The notes: generated by a model from the letters alone, not told the origin. Positions 45,491 through 57,524 are shown, counted from the stretch's first letter. The stretch: 64,000 nucleotides of DNA from Mesocentrotus franciscanus (GCA_037976565.1 CP137684.1:17046339-17110338), one strand, 5' to 3'. Numbers and translations: made by a program.

Positions 45491-46475
45491 GGGGTTCATT
45501 TATTTATTTTTCATATTTTTCATTGAGAGCAAGAAAGGCATTAAATCTGTTTAAAGAGTAAGTACTTCGTACCCCTCTGGCTCCTAACAGATGATCTATT
45601 AACTCCTCCCCTCCCCCATCCCTCCACCCCCTTGTCCTGGGAATTATCAATGTTTATGAATGTTGAGAATCAAAAGGATGTGACTCAACTTTGTATTAAT
45701 CTTTCATATTTCATACCCCCCAGAAGAGCACCTAATGACAATATGCATGTACACCATACTGGTGAAGGAATATATTTCTTGTTTGATGGTAATAATCACA
45801 TTTGATTTATTTCATCTCCTGTAAATTCTGAATTTCAGTTAATAAAGTAAAGTAAATCTAAAAAATCTGTGAAAATCCTGAATTTTTCCTTCAGGTCTCG
45901 ACCAATTCTCAGAATAACTTTCTGGTATTAACATCCATCTGGTTTCCATCCAAAAAGCCCAGGGTGTATTTTTGGTGAATTTCAAGGAAAAAAAAAGATC
46001 TCTTCCTTTGTGTAAAAACATATTCAGTATTACTATTAGGTATTTTATGTAAAAGGGAATGAATGATTGAGTGAGTGAATGCTTGTGGAAGATGACTAGA
46101 TAACTCTTATATAATAAAAATAAAGCATATAATTATTTCCCTTTAAAGGGAATATTTGATTGAGTGATTAATTATAAAAAATATGTAAATTAAAACATAC
46201 AAAATACAACGGTAGTCAAAATACATGATAGCGCTTAGAGACTTCGGTGGTAAGCGCTTTATGAGCACCGTTTTTATTATTATGTATTTTCTCTATAAAG
46301 CGAGGGGTTGATCAAGTGAATGAGTGCAGAAAATAACTAGATCAAAACAATAAAAGGGAGAATAAACAAGAGGCACGAAATCAAGGCAACTTCTTATTAA
46401 TATACTAATACCCACCTGCGTATATCACTGGTCCACTGGAGCCCTATAGGCTATAAAGTACTGGTCAGTTCAGAC
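45491..46475. other. No gene seen; SINE-tail-like phrase
   Basis: 46224-46272 has GATAGCGCTTAGAGACTTCG and GGTAAGCGCTTTATGAGCAC, resembling retroposon 3' tails. 46430-46475 has TGGTCC and TGGTCA. The rest is AT-rich. Confidence 0.4.
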
Positions 46476-46545
46476 TCAGAGCCAGAAGGGCGTTCACTTC
46501 AATGCTTTAACACGTAGTTAACGCCTTTTGACTTTAAACAGACGA
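46476..46545. repeat. Dispersed palindrome, copy N5 (uninterrupted)
   Basis: CAGAGCCAGAAGGGCGTTCA at the left and TTAACGCCTTTTGACTTTAA at the right, with the central phrase GCTTTAACAC intact. It is the empty-site equivalent of N2, where a 527-base TTAA element splits the same position. Confidence 0.7.
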
Positions 46546-48773
46546 TACTATCAATCACATACATGTTCTGCATGAAGTGGTTTTTCAACCCTGCTAATGA
46601 AAAAAGTAGATTTATGCATGTATAAATCTGACCACATTATTAGCTCTTGTAAGAATGAGATGATTTCAAGGCACTGCCTAAATCATTTTTTTCTTGACTT
46701 GTTTTGTTGCGACAATTAGCACAGGCAACTTCCTGAGAATGTATGTTTGCACATGGGTTACCAGTTCATATCCAAGTGCTTCAAATTTGTTGTAACCCCA
46801 CAGCAATTTACAAAGTTAGATAAAAACAAAACCCTCACGAAAAAACAACGGCTTATACAGTATTTGTATGTATGTATTTTAAAGTGGGACCTATGAAGAA
46901 GGATGTTTTTTTTAGAGAGATGATGTTCCAAAGTGTTTTGTGTTTTGTTGTTACTTGATATTGAGTTTGTAGGGTGCTTAAAATGTACTGAGATAGATCA
47001 TCATTAAATCTGCAATTTCATTTGCCTTTCTCCTAATTTTCTTCTCTCCAAATGTCCCTTTCCTCAAATGTTCCTCTATACCTTTAACATACAAAGCCAG
47101 GCATTGATGAAAGACACCCAGCATATTGTACAAATCCTGAATGGCTTGACCACATGGTCCGAATGTCCAGGCTGGTCATTAATATGCAAATCCCTCGTCC
47201 AGCCAGTAATGATCAGCTGTCCTTGCATGGTCTCGTTTACCTTCCTCTGAGTCTTAAATTAATGTAGCATTGATAACAGAATGACGTGCACTTCTGGGAA
47301 GGTCATGCCATTGAAACGCTGCTTATGTTCTCATTTCAATGTCCTCAAACCCTCTTTTGGTCACCTCTGTCTTCCGTTTTTTTTCTTCTCCTGGCTATTT
47401 CAAGTCTCTCTCTCTCTCTCACCCTATAATGTTTGGAATCACCTTCGATGGACAATAACAACACTGGACATTCATCAGCTGAATCACACACCCCTTTCTC
47501 TCAGCTCTCTCTCACTTATTTTATTCAGCCATGTCCCGAGCTGAGGACACTCATAAAAGCCTATGTCCACTTCACTGACCATTCACTGACCATTCACAAT
47601 TCACTGACCACTCCAATTCAGCTAATCTCTTTATTCTCAGCCCTCATCATCTATTGGATCGTCTGAGGAATCGTTGTAATCGCGCTAGTGTGTTCTGTTT
47701 GTCTGCTCGCCCCTTTTCAGGATAATCACGGACCTTGCTTGATTGGTCTCCAAAGAGGACCACATATTCGGACAAAACCAGAAATAGTTCTGCAATAAAG
47801 GAAGAAAAGGGGGAGCACCGGTTGTAATTATTCAAAGCAGTGAGCTGGGACTCCACGATCTACTTGTGCCTTGTTGATTCGCAATGATGAAGTTGTTTGT
47901 TGCTGCAACCATTACCAAACTGGACATCCAGTGAAAAACATAGATCAGTTTGGTGCAATTTGTTTACTTTTTTAAAGTGAAAACTACTTTGGAAATCAAG
48001 ATTGGCAAGAAATTGTTTTAAATCGTCACTTACAGTTTGGATGGTGCTTTGAGGAAGGTGACTTTTGATGTGCTTCTGATTTGTAGACTTGAGATAGACT
48101 CAAGATTTCTTGATTGGATTCTTTTTGCTGTCACCTCATGATTGTGATAGTATCAAAGAAGAAGAACAGTAATATTTGCTAGAAAGACTGGTGCTTGTAA
48201 ACCATATCCATTTCAGAGTTTTTACCTGGGGTGTCTGTGAAAACAATTTTGTCAGGAGATCATAGGCCATAGAACAATCTTTCTGTGAGGAAGACATTAT
48301 TCCAGCAAATCAAGTATACTCCTGTAACTCGTGAATGAAATTATTCATCTGTGACTGCTAAATCTGAATTGACATTCCCATCAGCTTTACAAAGGAAAAA
48401 TAATTTTAAAACTCAATTTTTGAAGTTAATATTCAGTCACATGCAGGATAGATGTGATAATGTTAACTGTTCTTCAAGACTTAGGTCACAACTAACCATT
48501 GCCGGTGTGATAACACGATCTGATACCATTTTCTTTGCGTGACTTTGAAGCTGCCAAACTAGATTAAGGAAGGACAGTGTACTGATAGGTTTCCACCAAA
48601 TTCCTGGAAGAAGCCCGGCGATAAAACTGCCAGCAGCCAAAATAATTTTTCATGACGGGATTAGATTTCTTACCAGAAGCCATGTTTGAGCAAGTCTTAA
48701 CAGCGCTGTCCAATGTCCAGGTTCCACTGCCTGGCAATGGGGCATCACCAGGAACTTTTCTAGGTAAGGGGTT
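46546..48773. other. No gene seen; two GGTCA-word clusters
   Basis: 47148-47235 has TGACCA, TGGTCC, TGTCCAGGCTGGTCATT, GTCCAGCCAG and TGGTC. 47563-47615 has three CACTGACCA words in a short tandem. Frames at 47068-47856 and 48351-48640 have no recognisable domain. Confidence 0.4.
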
Positions 48774-48802
48774 GGTGATGATGATGATGATGGTGATGAT
48801 GG

Positions 48803-48872
<70 letters not shown>

Positions 48873-48880
48873 TATATACT
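48774..48880. repeat. (GAT)n followed by (TA)n
   Basis: About 20 GAT-type units with GGT interruptions run directly into about 18 TA units. Poly-Met and poly-Ser frames with an Ile/Tyr run are artefacts. Confidence 0.95.
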
Positions 48881-49123
48881 ACTTATGATAATAACATGTA
48901 AAATCCTCATACTACCTCGAAACTGCCATTTTTAATGGGTGTTGCTTAACGCAATGACAGGTCAAATATGCCAAGAAGTTTACCACTTTAGTTAACATGG
49001 CTTAAAAACTTTTTATTTTCTGATTTGACAGCAGAAATTTTGCTTGGGAGGTTGAAACATAAACCCCTGCCCCTCCCCTACCTGTCTACCTACTACACTC
49101 CTCCCTATCTTACTAACTTACAT

Positions 49124-49415
49124 GGGGGGTGTTTCACAAAGACTAAGATCGACTTTAAGTTGGACTTAAGTATGGCGGGCCATTCATGCCATTGGTTGCT
49201 ATCCCCATTGGTCTCTAAATTATAATCTTTAGATAATATTTTTTCCTTCAATAATAAGCTATCAAAAAATGTAAACTCTGTAGATTTGAGACCACGATTT
49301 GTAGGTCCCTTAAAAGACAAATGCCAGTAAATGGTAAGAGCAAACAATGGCACGAACGGCCTGTTATACTTAAGTCCAACTTAAAGTCGATCTTAGTCTT
49401 TGTGAAACACCCCCA
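49124..49415. mobile_element. E-family inverted-repeat element, copy 1
   Basis: GGGGGTGTTTCACAAAGACT then AAGATCGACTTTAAGTTGGA at the left is inverted at the right end, giving arms of roughly 60 well-matched bases. CATGG flanks both ends, although the G/C run makes the exact target ambiguous. Copies: 58392-58670 (full length) and 60084-60265 (right part only). Frames shared by the copies, reading for example TKTKIDFKLDL, arise from the inverted arms. Confidence 0.8.
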
Positions 49416-49452
49416 TGGACTATCAGTTTGGGATGCATGTAAGGATTTTGGT

Positions 49453-49818
49453 TTAGTGCTGTTTGGTCCACAACCAGTTCGTCTACTACCCAATTTGTCT
49501 ATTCCCATATGGTCTACACCCATCTCGTCTACTATCCTCATGGTATAATAATCATTTTGTCTACTTATCATTTGGTCTAATGATCATTTAGGTCAGTTGC
49601 CATTTGATCTAATTTCCATTTGGTCTAATCTCCAATAAATCTCCTACTTATTTGGTCTATTGTTCATTTAGTCTAATAACCAGTTAGTCTAATGCCCTTT
49701 TAGTCTACCATTCATAAGGTCTAATAATCATTTGATGATTATTGTTATTTATGATTGAATAAGTATTACCATATATGGATAGGAGACAAACTGGTTGTAG
49801 ACTAAACGGCAATTCACC
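49453..49818. mobile_element. F-family Mutator-like MITE, copy 2
   Basis: TTAGTGCTGTTTGGTCCACA at the left and GTAGACTAAACGGCAATTCA then CC at the right are flanked by an 11-base duplication AGGATTTTGGT (49442-49452 and 49819-49829). The interior is again a chain of degenerate TTTGGTCTAAT-type units. It lies 37 bases from E1. Confidence 0.8.
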
Positions 49819-49829
49819 AGGATTTTGGT

Positions 49830-50141
49830 CCTTGATTCTGCTCTCCGTGATGAGGTCATAAGAACGTATCATGACAGCCACTGATGGTCACTGTCTCTTG
49901 GTAGAACATGAGGGTCATCGTTGGTCACTAGGGGTCAAACTTCTGATGTCCAGTATGTAGCAACTCAGGAAGGAAGACCGGTCTGTTTTAGCTTTCATGA
50001 GCATAACCTCTTTGCCTTCCTGTCCTTCGGAGAAGATTGTTTATGCAGCATGTGTGCAGTGGTCAATTTGAAGAGCAGAAGTGATCGAGTGATTTCTGTG
50101 TCTCTGATGAGTTTTATTTTCATTTGAAATTTAGTGAACAT
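49830..50141. other. No gene seen; GGTCA-word cluster
   Basis: 49850-49960 has AGGTCA, TGATGGTCACTG, GGGTCATC, TTGGTCACTAGGGGTCAA and TGTCCAG. The 68-residue frame beginning here has no recognisable domain. Confidence 0.4.
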
Positions 50142-50143
50142 TA

Positions 50144-50536
50144 GGCCTGTCTTCATCAGCTCGAGATTGCCCAATAGCCCGCTATTTCTGATTTGGGAAA
50201 TAAGCCCGAAGTCACAAATCGCATCTTCATCAGCTCGAGATTCATGAATCTCGAGCTTGAGAAATTAGCTCGAGATATTTTGCTAAGCGATCGCGCATAG
50301 TGCGAGTCTTCGGGCTGGTGAAGACGCACCAGACAATTAGCGGGATATTTTGCCAAATAGCGGGATAGTTTGCAAACTACTAGTAGCCCAAGATATCTTG
50401 GGATGACTATCTCGACCAAATATCCCGCTAATTGCAACTGCGGGCTGAAGAAGACGCAAATTAGCTGGATAATTTGCGATCGGGATAGTTAAAATAGCGG
50501 GTTATTTGGCAATCTTGAGCTGATGAAGACGGTTTC
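50144..50536 (-). mobile_element. D-family element, copy 2
   Basis: Inverted relative to D1 and clearly alignable along its whole length. TA flanks both ends. It contains AATCTCGAGCTTGAG and GAGATTCATGAATCTCGAG palindromes and five TCTTCATCAG-type words in both orientations. The minus frame at 50156-50437 lies wholly inside and is not considered coding. Confidence 0.8.
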
Positions 50537-50538
50537 TA

Positions 50539-51598
50539 GCTTTCATTTGTGGAAGTGAACTTTTTTTTATTTCCTGATGTTTATGCCGTGGTCCTGTATG
50601 TAATCTGAAGGGGAATATTGATCAAGCAATTTGTGTTTTTATTTTGAATGTAATGATGATTAACATAATATTATAGATTGCATTTTATCTGAATGCATTC
50701 TTCAGATTTCATTTTTTCCCCAAGATTTTTGAAGCATTTGAGCAATAGTCATTTCAAGAGGAATAGTGATTAACAACTTGATTGCTACTTTAAAAAAAGA
50801 AATATAATGATAAGTACAAGGTAAATTAGGGTTTAGAAATGGACTCTTTACTGTCTAGGAGATTGAGTGGTCAATTTTTATGTGAATAGTTCTTGACTTA
50901 TTATATATAATGATCAGGGGATTATGCTAAATATGGTTTCCGACGATCAGACGTCCAACTCCATTATTTGTTAATTAAACCCTCCATATATAGCTCCCTA
51001 CAGTATTGACTCAACTGGACATTCTGAATTCCAACCGCCAGCGATAGAGTCCAGCATTGCTGATTTACTCGTCAGCTCTCTGACAGGTCTCGTCTGCGGC
51101 GGGCGGTTTCACAACGGACCTCCCCCCTTTCTGTGAAATCCATCTGAACTTGGTTTCGAATCACTTCCCCCACTCGAGGGGAGGGAAAGAGAGGAAGGGT
51201 CCAGGCCACGGCGCCAGTGACGCTAAAAAGATGACTTGCACTTCATCGGGGAATGATTTAACCATGGTAACAAATTAGATCAGCATTTTCGCTCGTCTTC
51301 ATGGCTAAAATAGATCACTACGTTTTTTTATCGTTTTTTATTGGTCTGCATGTACTGCAGCTTGTTACACCTGTGATTTATGTGTTAGTGGAAGGCTATG
51401 TCTTGACAATATTAAGGTGTCCTTGGCTAAATTAGTTGATGGACATTTAAACATTACGCAGAACAGGTAAGCATATGAAGCGAATGATCCGCATGGGAGG
51501 ATGAACTTGATTGCTTACAGGAATATTGTAAGGGCACAGAGATGACATTACTAATACTTACAGACTGTTTTATTCCTTTCTCCAAGTTACATGTGCTG
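50539..51598. other. No gene seen
   Basis: AT-rich to about 50940, then a GC-richer patch at 51000-51240 containing CCAGCATTGC, GACAGGTCTCGTCTGCGGCG and CTCGAGGGGAGGG. I see no exon or promoter signature that I can support. Confidence 0.4.
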
Positions 51599-51931
51599 GG
51601 TTATTGCCGTTTGGTCTATAACCAGTTTTTCTACTACCCAATTGGTCTATTCCCATATGGTCTACACCCAGCCCGTCTACTATCCACATGGTCCAATAAT
51701 CATTAAGTCTACTTATCATTTGGTCTATTTTCCAGTTGGTTAAATCCCAGTTTGTCTAATGCCCATTTTGTCTACTATCCATATGGTCTAATAATCATTC
51801 AATCATAAATAATAATAGTCATCAAATGATTATTAGACCATGTGGATAGTAGACGGGCTGGGTACAGACCATATGGGAATAGACTAATTGAGTAGTAGAC
51901 GAATTGGTTGTAGACCAAACGGCAAGTCGCC
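51599..51931. mobile_element. F-family element, copy 3, foldback form
   Basis: The termini GGTTATTGCCGTTTGGTC and GACCAAACGGCAAGTCGCC match F1 and F2, but here the right 100 bases are an inverted copy of the left 100 (CCCATATGGTCTACACCCAG matched by CTGGGTACAGACCATATGGG). The whole element can fold into one long hairpin. No clean target duplication was seen. Confidence 0.75.
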
Positions 51932-53736
51932 CTTGTGTGTATCCCAGTCTTGTTCTTAAAGTCTTGGGGCCATCTTACAAAAAGTAATGAAGATTTGCCT
52001 CAAGCAACGCCCCTCTATAAGCAAATCTATCTCTCATAACTAAAAAACGATCCCCATTCTGGTGCCCCCAACTTAAAAATATTCTGGCAGATGCTCATTC
52101 TAAGCACAGTGCTTCTACTTGGAAACCACAGCAATCATTTTCTTGTCTATGCTATGAAAAGGGTTTAAAACTTTTGTTAGGTAACAGATTTTGTTCAGTA
52201 GTAAATGTAGCTGGCTATGCTCAGTATATGGTAAAACCATTCCCATTATACTGATTCTAATGTCATTTTTGCCATTGTGGTTCCGAGACTTGGAGTACAG
52301 TCGGTAAATAGGATGAGCGGATATCCAGGCTTGATTTTTGCATTTTATACAAACACGATTTGTTTGACAATTTACAGTAACATGAACAAAGGATAAACTC
52401 ATCAGTTTTTCTGAGTCTCAGGGATCTTTTGTTTTTTGGTTGTTGTTTTGTTTGTTTGTCTGTTTTTGAATTGCATAACAATAATGAAAGCATAATCAAG
52501 CTTTATCTGAAACTTTTTCATGTGTTAGCCAATTTAAAACACACCACACAGTTTCAAGTAAATATACTACAATGTATTAGAAGTGTGGTAAAGTAGTCTG
52601 GCTCATCTCATGCAAAAAAATCTACCGTATTTGACCACCGATAACAAGTCTCAATGACTTGATTCAAGCCTAAATGATGTCAAGCTTCCGTACAGTAGTG
52701 GGTACTTTGACGGCACTAGTCTACATCTAAGAAAATGCAGACCCTTGTTCTTTGAAAGGGACAAACAAATTTGTCTCTGCAAACTCTTTTTTCTTTCTGT
52801 CCCTGCAAACTTGAAACTGCCTGTACAATGCTATGGTATGGTACAGAGCCTAAATAAATGTTAGTCTACCATCCTGATAGATGCAGACCCTGATTGTGAA
52901 ATATTCCTCCTAACTACTGCACGAAGCCTGGGAAAAGACCACACCATAGCACAGCTCTGTGATTTAAAGAGCATAAACAATCCTTGATAGGAGAATAGGT
53001 TTGTCCTTAAATGACCTCAGTCAGCCATTATCAGGTACTTATCAGCTCCCCTCCAATCCCCCCTGGGCCATGCTACTTCAAGGGTACTTGTTACATAATA
53101 GCCCTCTATATCTAGTCTTCATGTTCAGACTCCATTAACCATTTGAATAAAATAAACTGTCAGTCTTGAACATTAAGCCAAGCCTAAACCATCAGTGCAG
53201 GTATACCATAATAATCTATGTAAGTTTATGGAATTCAACTTTCATTTCACTTAGTTTTGATAGTTCAGACTAGTCTAGTTCAGACTTCAGACCCTTTGTC
53301 ATCATAATTATGACTGTGAAGGGTCTGTGTTTTTAAACTACTTGAATAAGTCTACTGCTTGGATTGTTGTTGCGGGTGTTGTTCAGTGATAACCAATTAT
53401 CCTAATTTGTCTATAGTTTGATCATCCTTGGAAGGAGTTTAATAGTTCCTTTTACAGAAAAAAAATCAAATCCTTCCGCAAATATTTTCTTCTGCGTTTA
53501 TTATTGCACAATGCTCCCATTTTATTCCAAATTATTGTTCATTTGTGGATCGTTAAATTGTCCATCCTTCGACACTGCCTTGATATTTTCAAAGTAAACT
53601 GACTCTTCCCCAATTCCATTTTGATTTTGTTTGGGATTTTAGAAGTCTCCTTGCTGTTTCATTCTTTATTTGTTCCACTTCTCTCACACCTCCTCTGTAG
53701 AAACTTTTCTATAAGTTATCTTCGTTTTGCTCTCAT
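51932..53736. other. No gene seen
   Basis: AT-rich DNA. It carries two exact TGCAGACCCT words (52736 and 52882) and a related CAGACCCT (53289). Frames up to 95 residues show no recognisable domain. Confidence 0.4.
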
Positions 53737-53739
53737 TTA

Positions 53740-54167
53740 GGTCGCGTTTATCGACCAAATTTTTGCCTAGAATTGGCGTTTTCAAACGTCTTTCAGGCAA
53801 ATTGTTAAGGCGATAAACGCAAAGCCCTATTTCAAACGTCTTTAGATATGGGCATATTGTAACGCCGAAAAAGGTGCATTTTGAATGTGACATACAGCCA
53901 GAATCACGTTTCAGAAACACGATAAACGCAAAGCTGTTTTGAACCCCACATACAAATCGGACCTTCCCATATAGCTCTATGGACCTTCCCAGGCTAATCC
54001 GCTTCCCGGGTCAAACACCGCAAAGCTGCTGCGCAGAGACAAGGCCTTTATTTTGAATCGTGAAGAGACGATAAACGCGACATCCCGAAAATCACGTTCG
54101 TATAGTGGGTTTCGATAGTGGGGTTCGATATGTACATATCTGATGGCAAGACCCGATAAACGCACCC
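53740..54167 (-). mobile_element. B-family element, copy 2
   Basis: Inverted copy of B1. The left end GGTCGCGTTTATCGACC and right end CGATAAACGCACCC are flanked by TTA on both sides (53737-53739 and 54168-54170). Differences from B1 are few substitutions and one fewer CGAACCCCACTAT unit. The 62-residue minus frame is open in both copies. Confidence 0.85.
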
Positions 54168-54170
54168 TTA

Positions 54171-54415
54171 GTTTCTTTCATTTAATTGTCCCTTTTTTTT
54201 TACTTCTTCACTTTGTACTTTTTTATGTTCTCTATCTCTTGTACTTTTGCCTTCTGCCTCGTTGATAAGAAAGAAAGAGCCAGGACTGAAATATTGCAAA
54301 GTGTAGGTTGAAATAGAGATTAAAAATAAAAAATAAAGAAGTATGGCCCCTTGCTCTTCTCATCCATTCTAGAACAGATATTATCAACTATCAAGTATCA
54401 TAGTGCAGTGAAGCC
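54171..54415. other. Spacer, no gene seen
   Basis: T-rich, then A-rich, short spacer between B2 and C2. Confidence 0.4.
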
Positions 54416-54581
54416 TGTATATAAAGACAGCTCAAGGGAAACATGAAAGTGGTCTTTATAAGCAGGTGGTCTTTATGTACAATTAAGTTCCTGTAGTACA
54501 GATTTCAATGAGAAACCATATTCAAGGGATAAGAAAAATGTGGTCTTTATGGACAGGTGGTCACTGAAACGGGTTTGACTG
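54416..54581. mobile_element. C-family short inverted-repeat element, copy 2
   Basis: CAGTGAAGCCTGTATATAAA at the left, GTGGTCTTTATAAGCAGGTG inside and GGTGGTCACTGAAACGGGTT then TGACTG at the right. Same orientation as C1 but diverged, including in the terminal repeats. Confidence 0.65.
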
Positions 54582-55329
54582 TAATTTACTTTTGTTCATG
54601 CTTTACTGAAGGAATCGGCCTTATTTCTTGTCGGCCCATGTTGGTAGTATGCAAATTAGCCTAGCCTGGAAAGGCAGGAAATGCATTTCGAGAAATAGAT
54701 CCACGTCTTTCATCAAGCATAGTCTTGTCAACCAGACTCCGATTCAAGAGGAAGAGGATGTGAATGACACTGCTAACATGCAGTTACCACAATCTTGTTT
54801 TTAAGGCATTTTTATGGATGGAACCAAAGAGATATCACCTCTTTGATGGAACGCTGATTCGTGTTTTCAGAGGGTATCTTATTTTCTTTCACTTTAAACA
54901 AAATCTTAACTAGGGTGCCCTGTGATGATCGAAAACAGATCGGCCATACATATTATATGATAGAAAAATAAATGTCTGTTTTAGTAAGGAACAATAAAAT
55001 GATTTAAAAAACATCTTTATCTATCCAAAGAAATACAATTGTCCATTTAAATTAGTTTATTCTTTATGGTTTTAGTTTTATATGAGTGCCTATAGCATTC
55101 TTCCCCAGTTCAAAATAGTGTCTGCGCTTGCAGACTAATTATAATTGTAAAATGCTTCATGAAGATATAATTCAAGCGAGTCTGGGTGCACAGGCTAGCC
55201 TAGAGAATTTTAGAAGGCAACTAGGGGTTGTATCATCCTAATTTTCTTCTTATTGTCAGCGAGTGTGTAGTAGTTATTTCCTGGACCGATGTAGTCGTCG
55301 GAAGAGTCGCGTACATGTGTCATGCGAGC
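54582..55329. other. No gene seen
   Basis: AT-rich DNA up to a GC-richer patch beginning about 55260. Confidence 0.4.
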
Positions 55330-55731
55330 TCAGTGCAGATAAGCCACCCAGAGTCGTAAAGTGGTTCCAAGCGAAAGAAAAACGTAAAACGTGGCTTTTG
55401 GTTTGTAGTGTTTCCTGTGATTTCTGCTCTGAATACAAGGGATTTCAAATTTTCTTGGAATATGGACGATAGGTGACCACAACTGGTGGAGGTAGTAACT
55501 CTTCGTTTGTGGTTGGTGTTTTACCTTTGGACCTTTGGGAAAGAGAGGCCATCTTTGCAAAGTTTCAGTATCTGTGGTGGTGACAACGTAACGTGGAGGT
55601 AGCTCTTCGTTTGTGGTTGGTGTTTTACCTTTGGACCGACAGAAAGAGAAGCCATCTTTGCAAAGTTTCAGTATCTGTGGTGGTGACTGTGAGTAAAGAG
55701 ACGATAAACAAGAGATAGCCGTATATGGCAA
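55330..55731 (-). CDS. Weak candidate coding region containing a tandem duplication, unrecognised
   Basis: A 133-residue minus frame. Its DNA includes two tandem units of about 105 bases (55473-55687), so the protein holds two copies of a segment: LQRWPLFPKGPKVKHQPQT and LCKDGFSFCRSKGKTPTTN. The second half of each unit is better conserved than the first, and the two units differ by small indels. No domain is recognised. It may be a decayed exon or a non-coding duplication. Confidence 0.15.
   Translation of the reverse strand: MPYTAISCLSSLYSQSPPQILKLCKDGFSFCRSKGKTPTTNEELPPRYVVTTTDTETLQRWPLFPKGPKVKHQPQTKSYYLHQLWSPIVHIPRKFEIPCIQSRNHRKHYKPKATFYVFLSLGTTLRLWVAYLH
55473..55687. repeat. Tandem duplication, two units of about 105 bp
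   Basis: Both units contain CTCTTCGTTTGTGGTTGGTG, TTTTACCTTTGGACC and CATCTTTGCAAAGTTTCAGT, ending ATCTGTGGTGGTGAC. They differ by several substitutions and small indels. Confidence 0.85.
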
Positions 55732-55894
55732 TACATGTAGCTTAAAGCAGTGGAAAATAAGACAGGAAAGTTATCACTATGAGGATTCACATCTGTGGAT
55801 GTTGGCTTCCAGGATATTAATTATTTTTTGCAAGTAAGCACAGGTAAGAATTCCTCAAAATATGTGTTAACTCTTATACGTTATCTCAGATTTC
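55732..55894. other. Spacer, no gene seen
   Basis: AT-rich short spacer. Confidence 0.4.
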
Positions 55895-56233
55895 AAGATA
55901 TAGTTGATCATGTATATAGCATATAACTATTAGTATTGGTGTGTACTGCAAGGTTCTAGAATCATCAAAATGATAAGAAATTTGGCCCAGTCTTGGTAAA
56001 TTAACGAGCACTGTACACAGAAAGATGTATATGGGACTACACAAACATGTGGCATGAAAATGTGGGCCTCATTTTTCAGCTGTTACTTGTCCGCATATTT
56101 AGGATATGAAGGCATTTGAAGAGCCATGCTTTTCAGGGAACATTTTTAATCTGATGTTCTTCCACACTTGCATAATAACAATGATAACGCTCACAAATTA
56201 TTTTTCACCTCTCCCAGAACTCAACCTTCTTTT
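55895..56233 (-). mobile_element. TTAA-type element, family T copy 2
   Basis: In reverse orientation it matches T1 (23923-24302) from near the TCTAGCATATAAGTATTGG region to the terminus CCCAGAACTCAACCTTCTTT. Shared interior words include TTACAGC-poor but clear blocks such as GCACTGTACACAGAAAG and AAGAGCCATGCTTTTC. The far end is lost. Confidence 0.75.
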
Positions 56234-56381
56234 TTACGTCCAACTGACTCTTAACATATGATATTACTTTGGATGCAAATAGGACTGATAAAGTTTAACA
56301 TTTGATTGTATTCAACTTTGACATGATAACAAATTCTTGGGATCTATGTTGTGAAGTCATATAGGGTATGCAATTGATTAA

Positions 56382-57148
56382 AGCCCAAGTCCACTCCAAA
56401 AATAACTTACTTTCAATAGAACCAGAAAAATCGGACAAACTAATTCAAAAAAGTTTGAGCAAAATCGGATAACTAATAAGAAAGTTATGAATTTTTAATG
56501 ACATGAAAAACTTTGAAAATCACTACACAAATTGGCAACTCACTCATGAGTCTGTGACGTATGGTCCTCACTATCCACTAATTATTTTCTTTATATTGAT
56601 AATATAAATTTCCTATTTTCACCCTAAGAATCTTATTTCTTCACACCAGCATCCAAGTTAGATTGTTAGTAATATGTTTTTGTGTGGATGCACAAATAAA
56701 GAGTAATTTTGTCCAGTTAAATCATGAAAAATTGAATTTTGATAAACTATTTATATAAAAATCAATAATTATGAAATACAATATTCAGAAAATAGTATCA
56801 ATTCTTCAAAATTCATAAAAGTTTTTGGGAAATGTCATGCACGCAATATGATACAAATCATATAACCTGGGCAAAGGCATGGGGAAATCAAGTTTTGGGG
56901 ATAAAAGGAAATTAATGGGATTAAACTATATAAAGCAATTGATAAGTTGTGAGGACATGACGTCACAAACTGATAACCATCTTGGCAATTTGTGTTGTGA
57001 TTCTCATTGTTCCATAGTTTTACATACTTTTTCAAAAATTCATAACTTTCTTATTAGTTATCCGATTTTGCTCAAACTTGTTTTGATTGGTTTGTCTGAT
57101 TTTTCTGCTTTTATTGAAATTAATTTATTTTTGGAGTGGACTTGCCCT
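56382..57148 (+). mobile_element. G-family TTAA element, copy 1 (full length)
   Basis: AGCCCAAGTCCACTCCAAAA at the left and TTTTGGAGTGGACTTGCCCT at the right, with perfect TTAA on both sides (56378-56381 and 57149-57152). The arms continue inward for about 110 bases (AAATCGGACAAAC, AAAAGTTTGAGCAAAATCGG, AAAGTTATGAATTTTT and inverted equivalents). TGACGTCA is at 56958-56965. The 103-residue plus frame lies within the element and has no transposase motif. Confidence 0.85.
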
Positions 57149-57152
57149 TTAA

Positions 57153-57524
57153 GCCTTTATTTAAAGTTTTGTTTAAGAAAGCAGATATGAAACTACCTTA
57201 GTACCTAAACCAAGCTGTAGTTTGTGATATAGAGGAAATAAAATTAGAGGTATTATGTAACGTTTTCCAAGTGAAACTAAAATTTTGAACCATTACAATT
57301 CATGATGTTTCTACCATGCTTCCAAATAATGCATGTAGGCCTACTGGGAATTTTTTTTATTGAAGACTTATTGGTCTGCCAGCAATATCCTGCTTTGTAA
57401 TCACCATCTCGTCCGTCCGGACGAACAAAGAGAGAAAGAAAAACATGTTATTTAAAGTTTTAAACGTGTAAATTGTTTGCATCATCGCTCTTGCAGTACC
57501 AATAGAACAATGATATGGCTGAAA
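57153..57524. other. No gene seen
   Basis: AT-rich spacer. Confidence 0.4.

Noticed and set aside
49105..49571. Shared peptide TKTKIDFKLDL in several ORFs as a conserved protein
   Set aside because: It comes from the inverted arms of the E elements read in different frames and strands.
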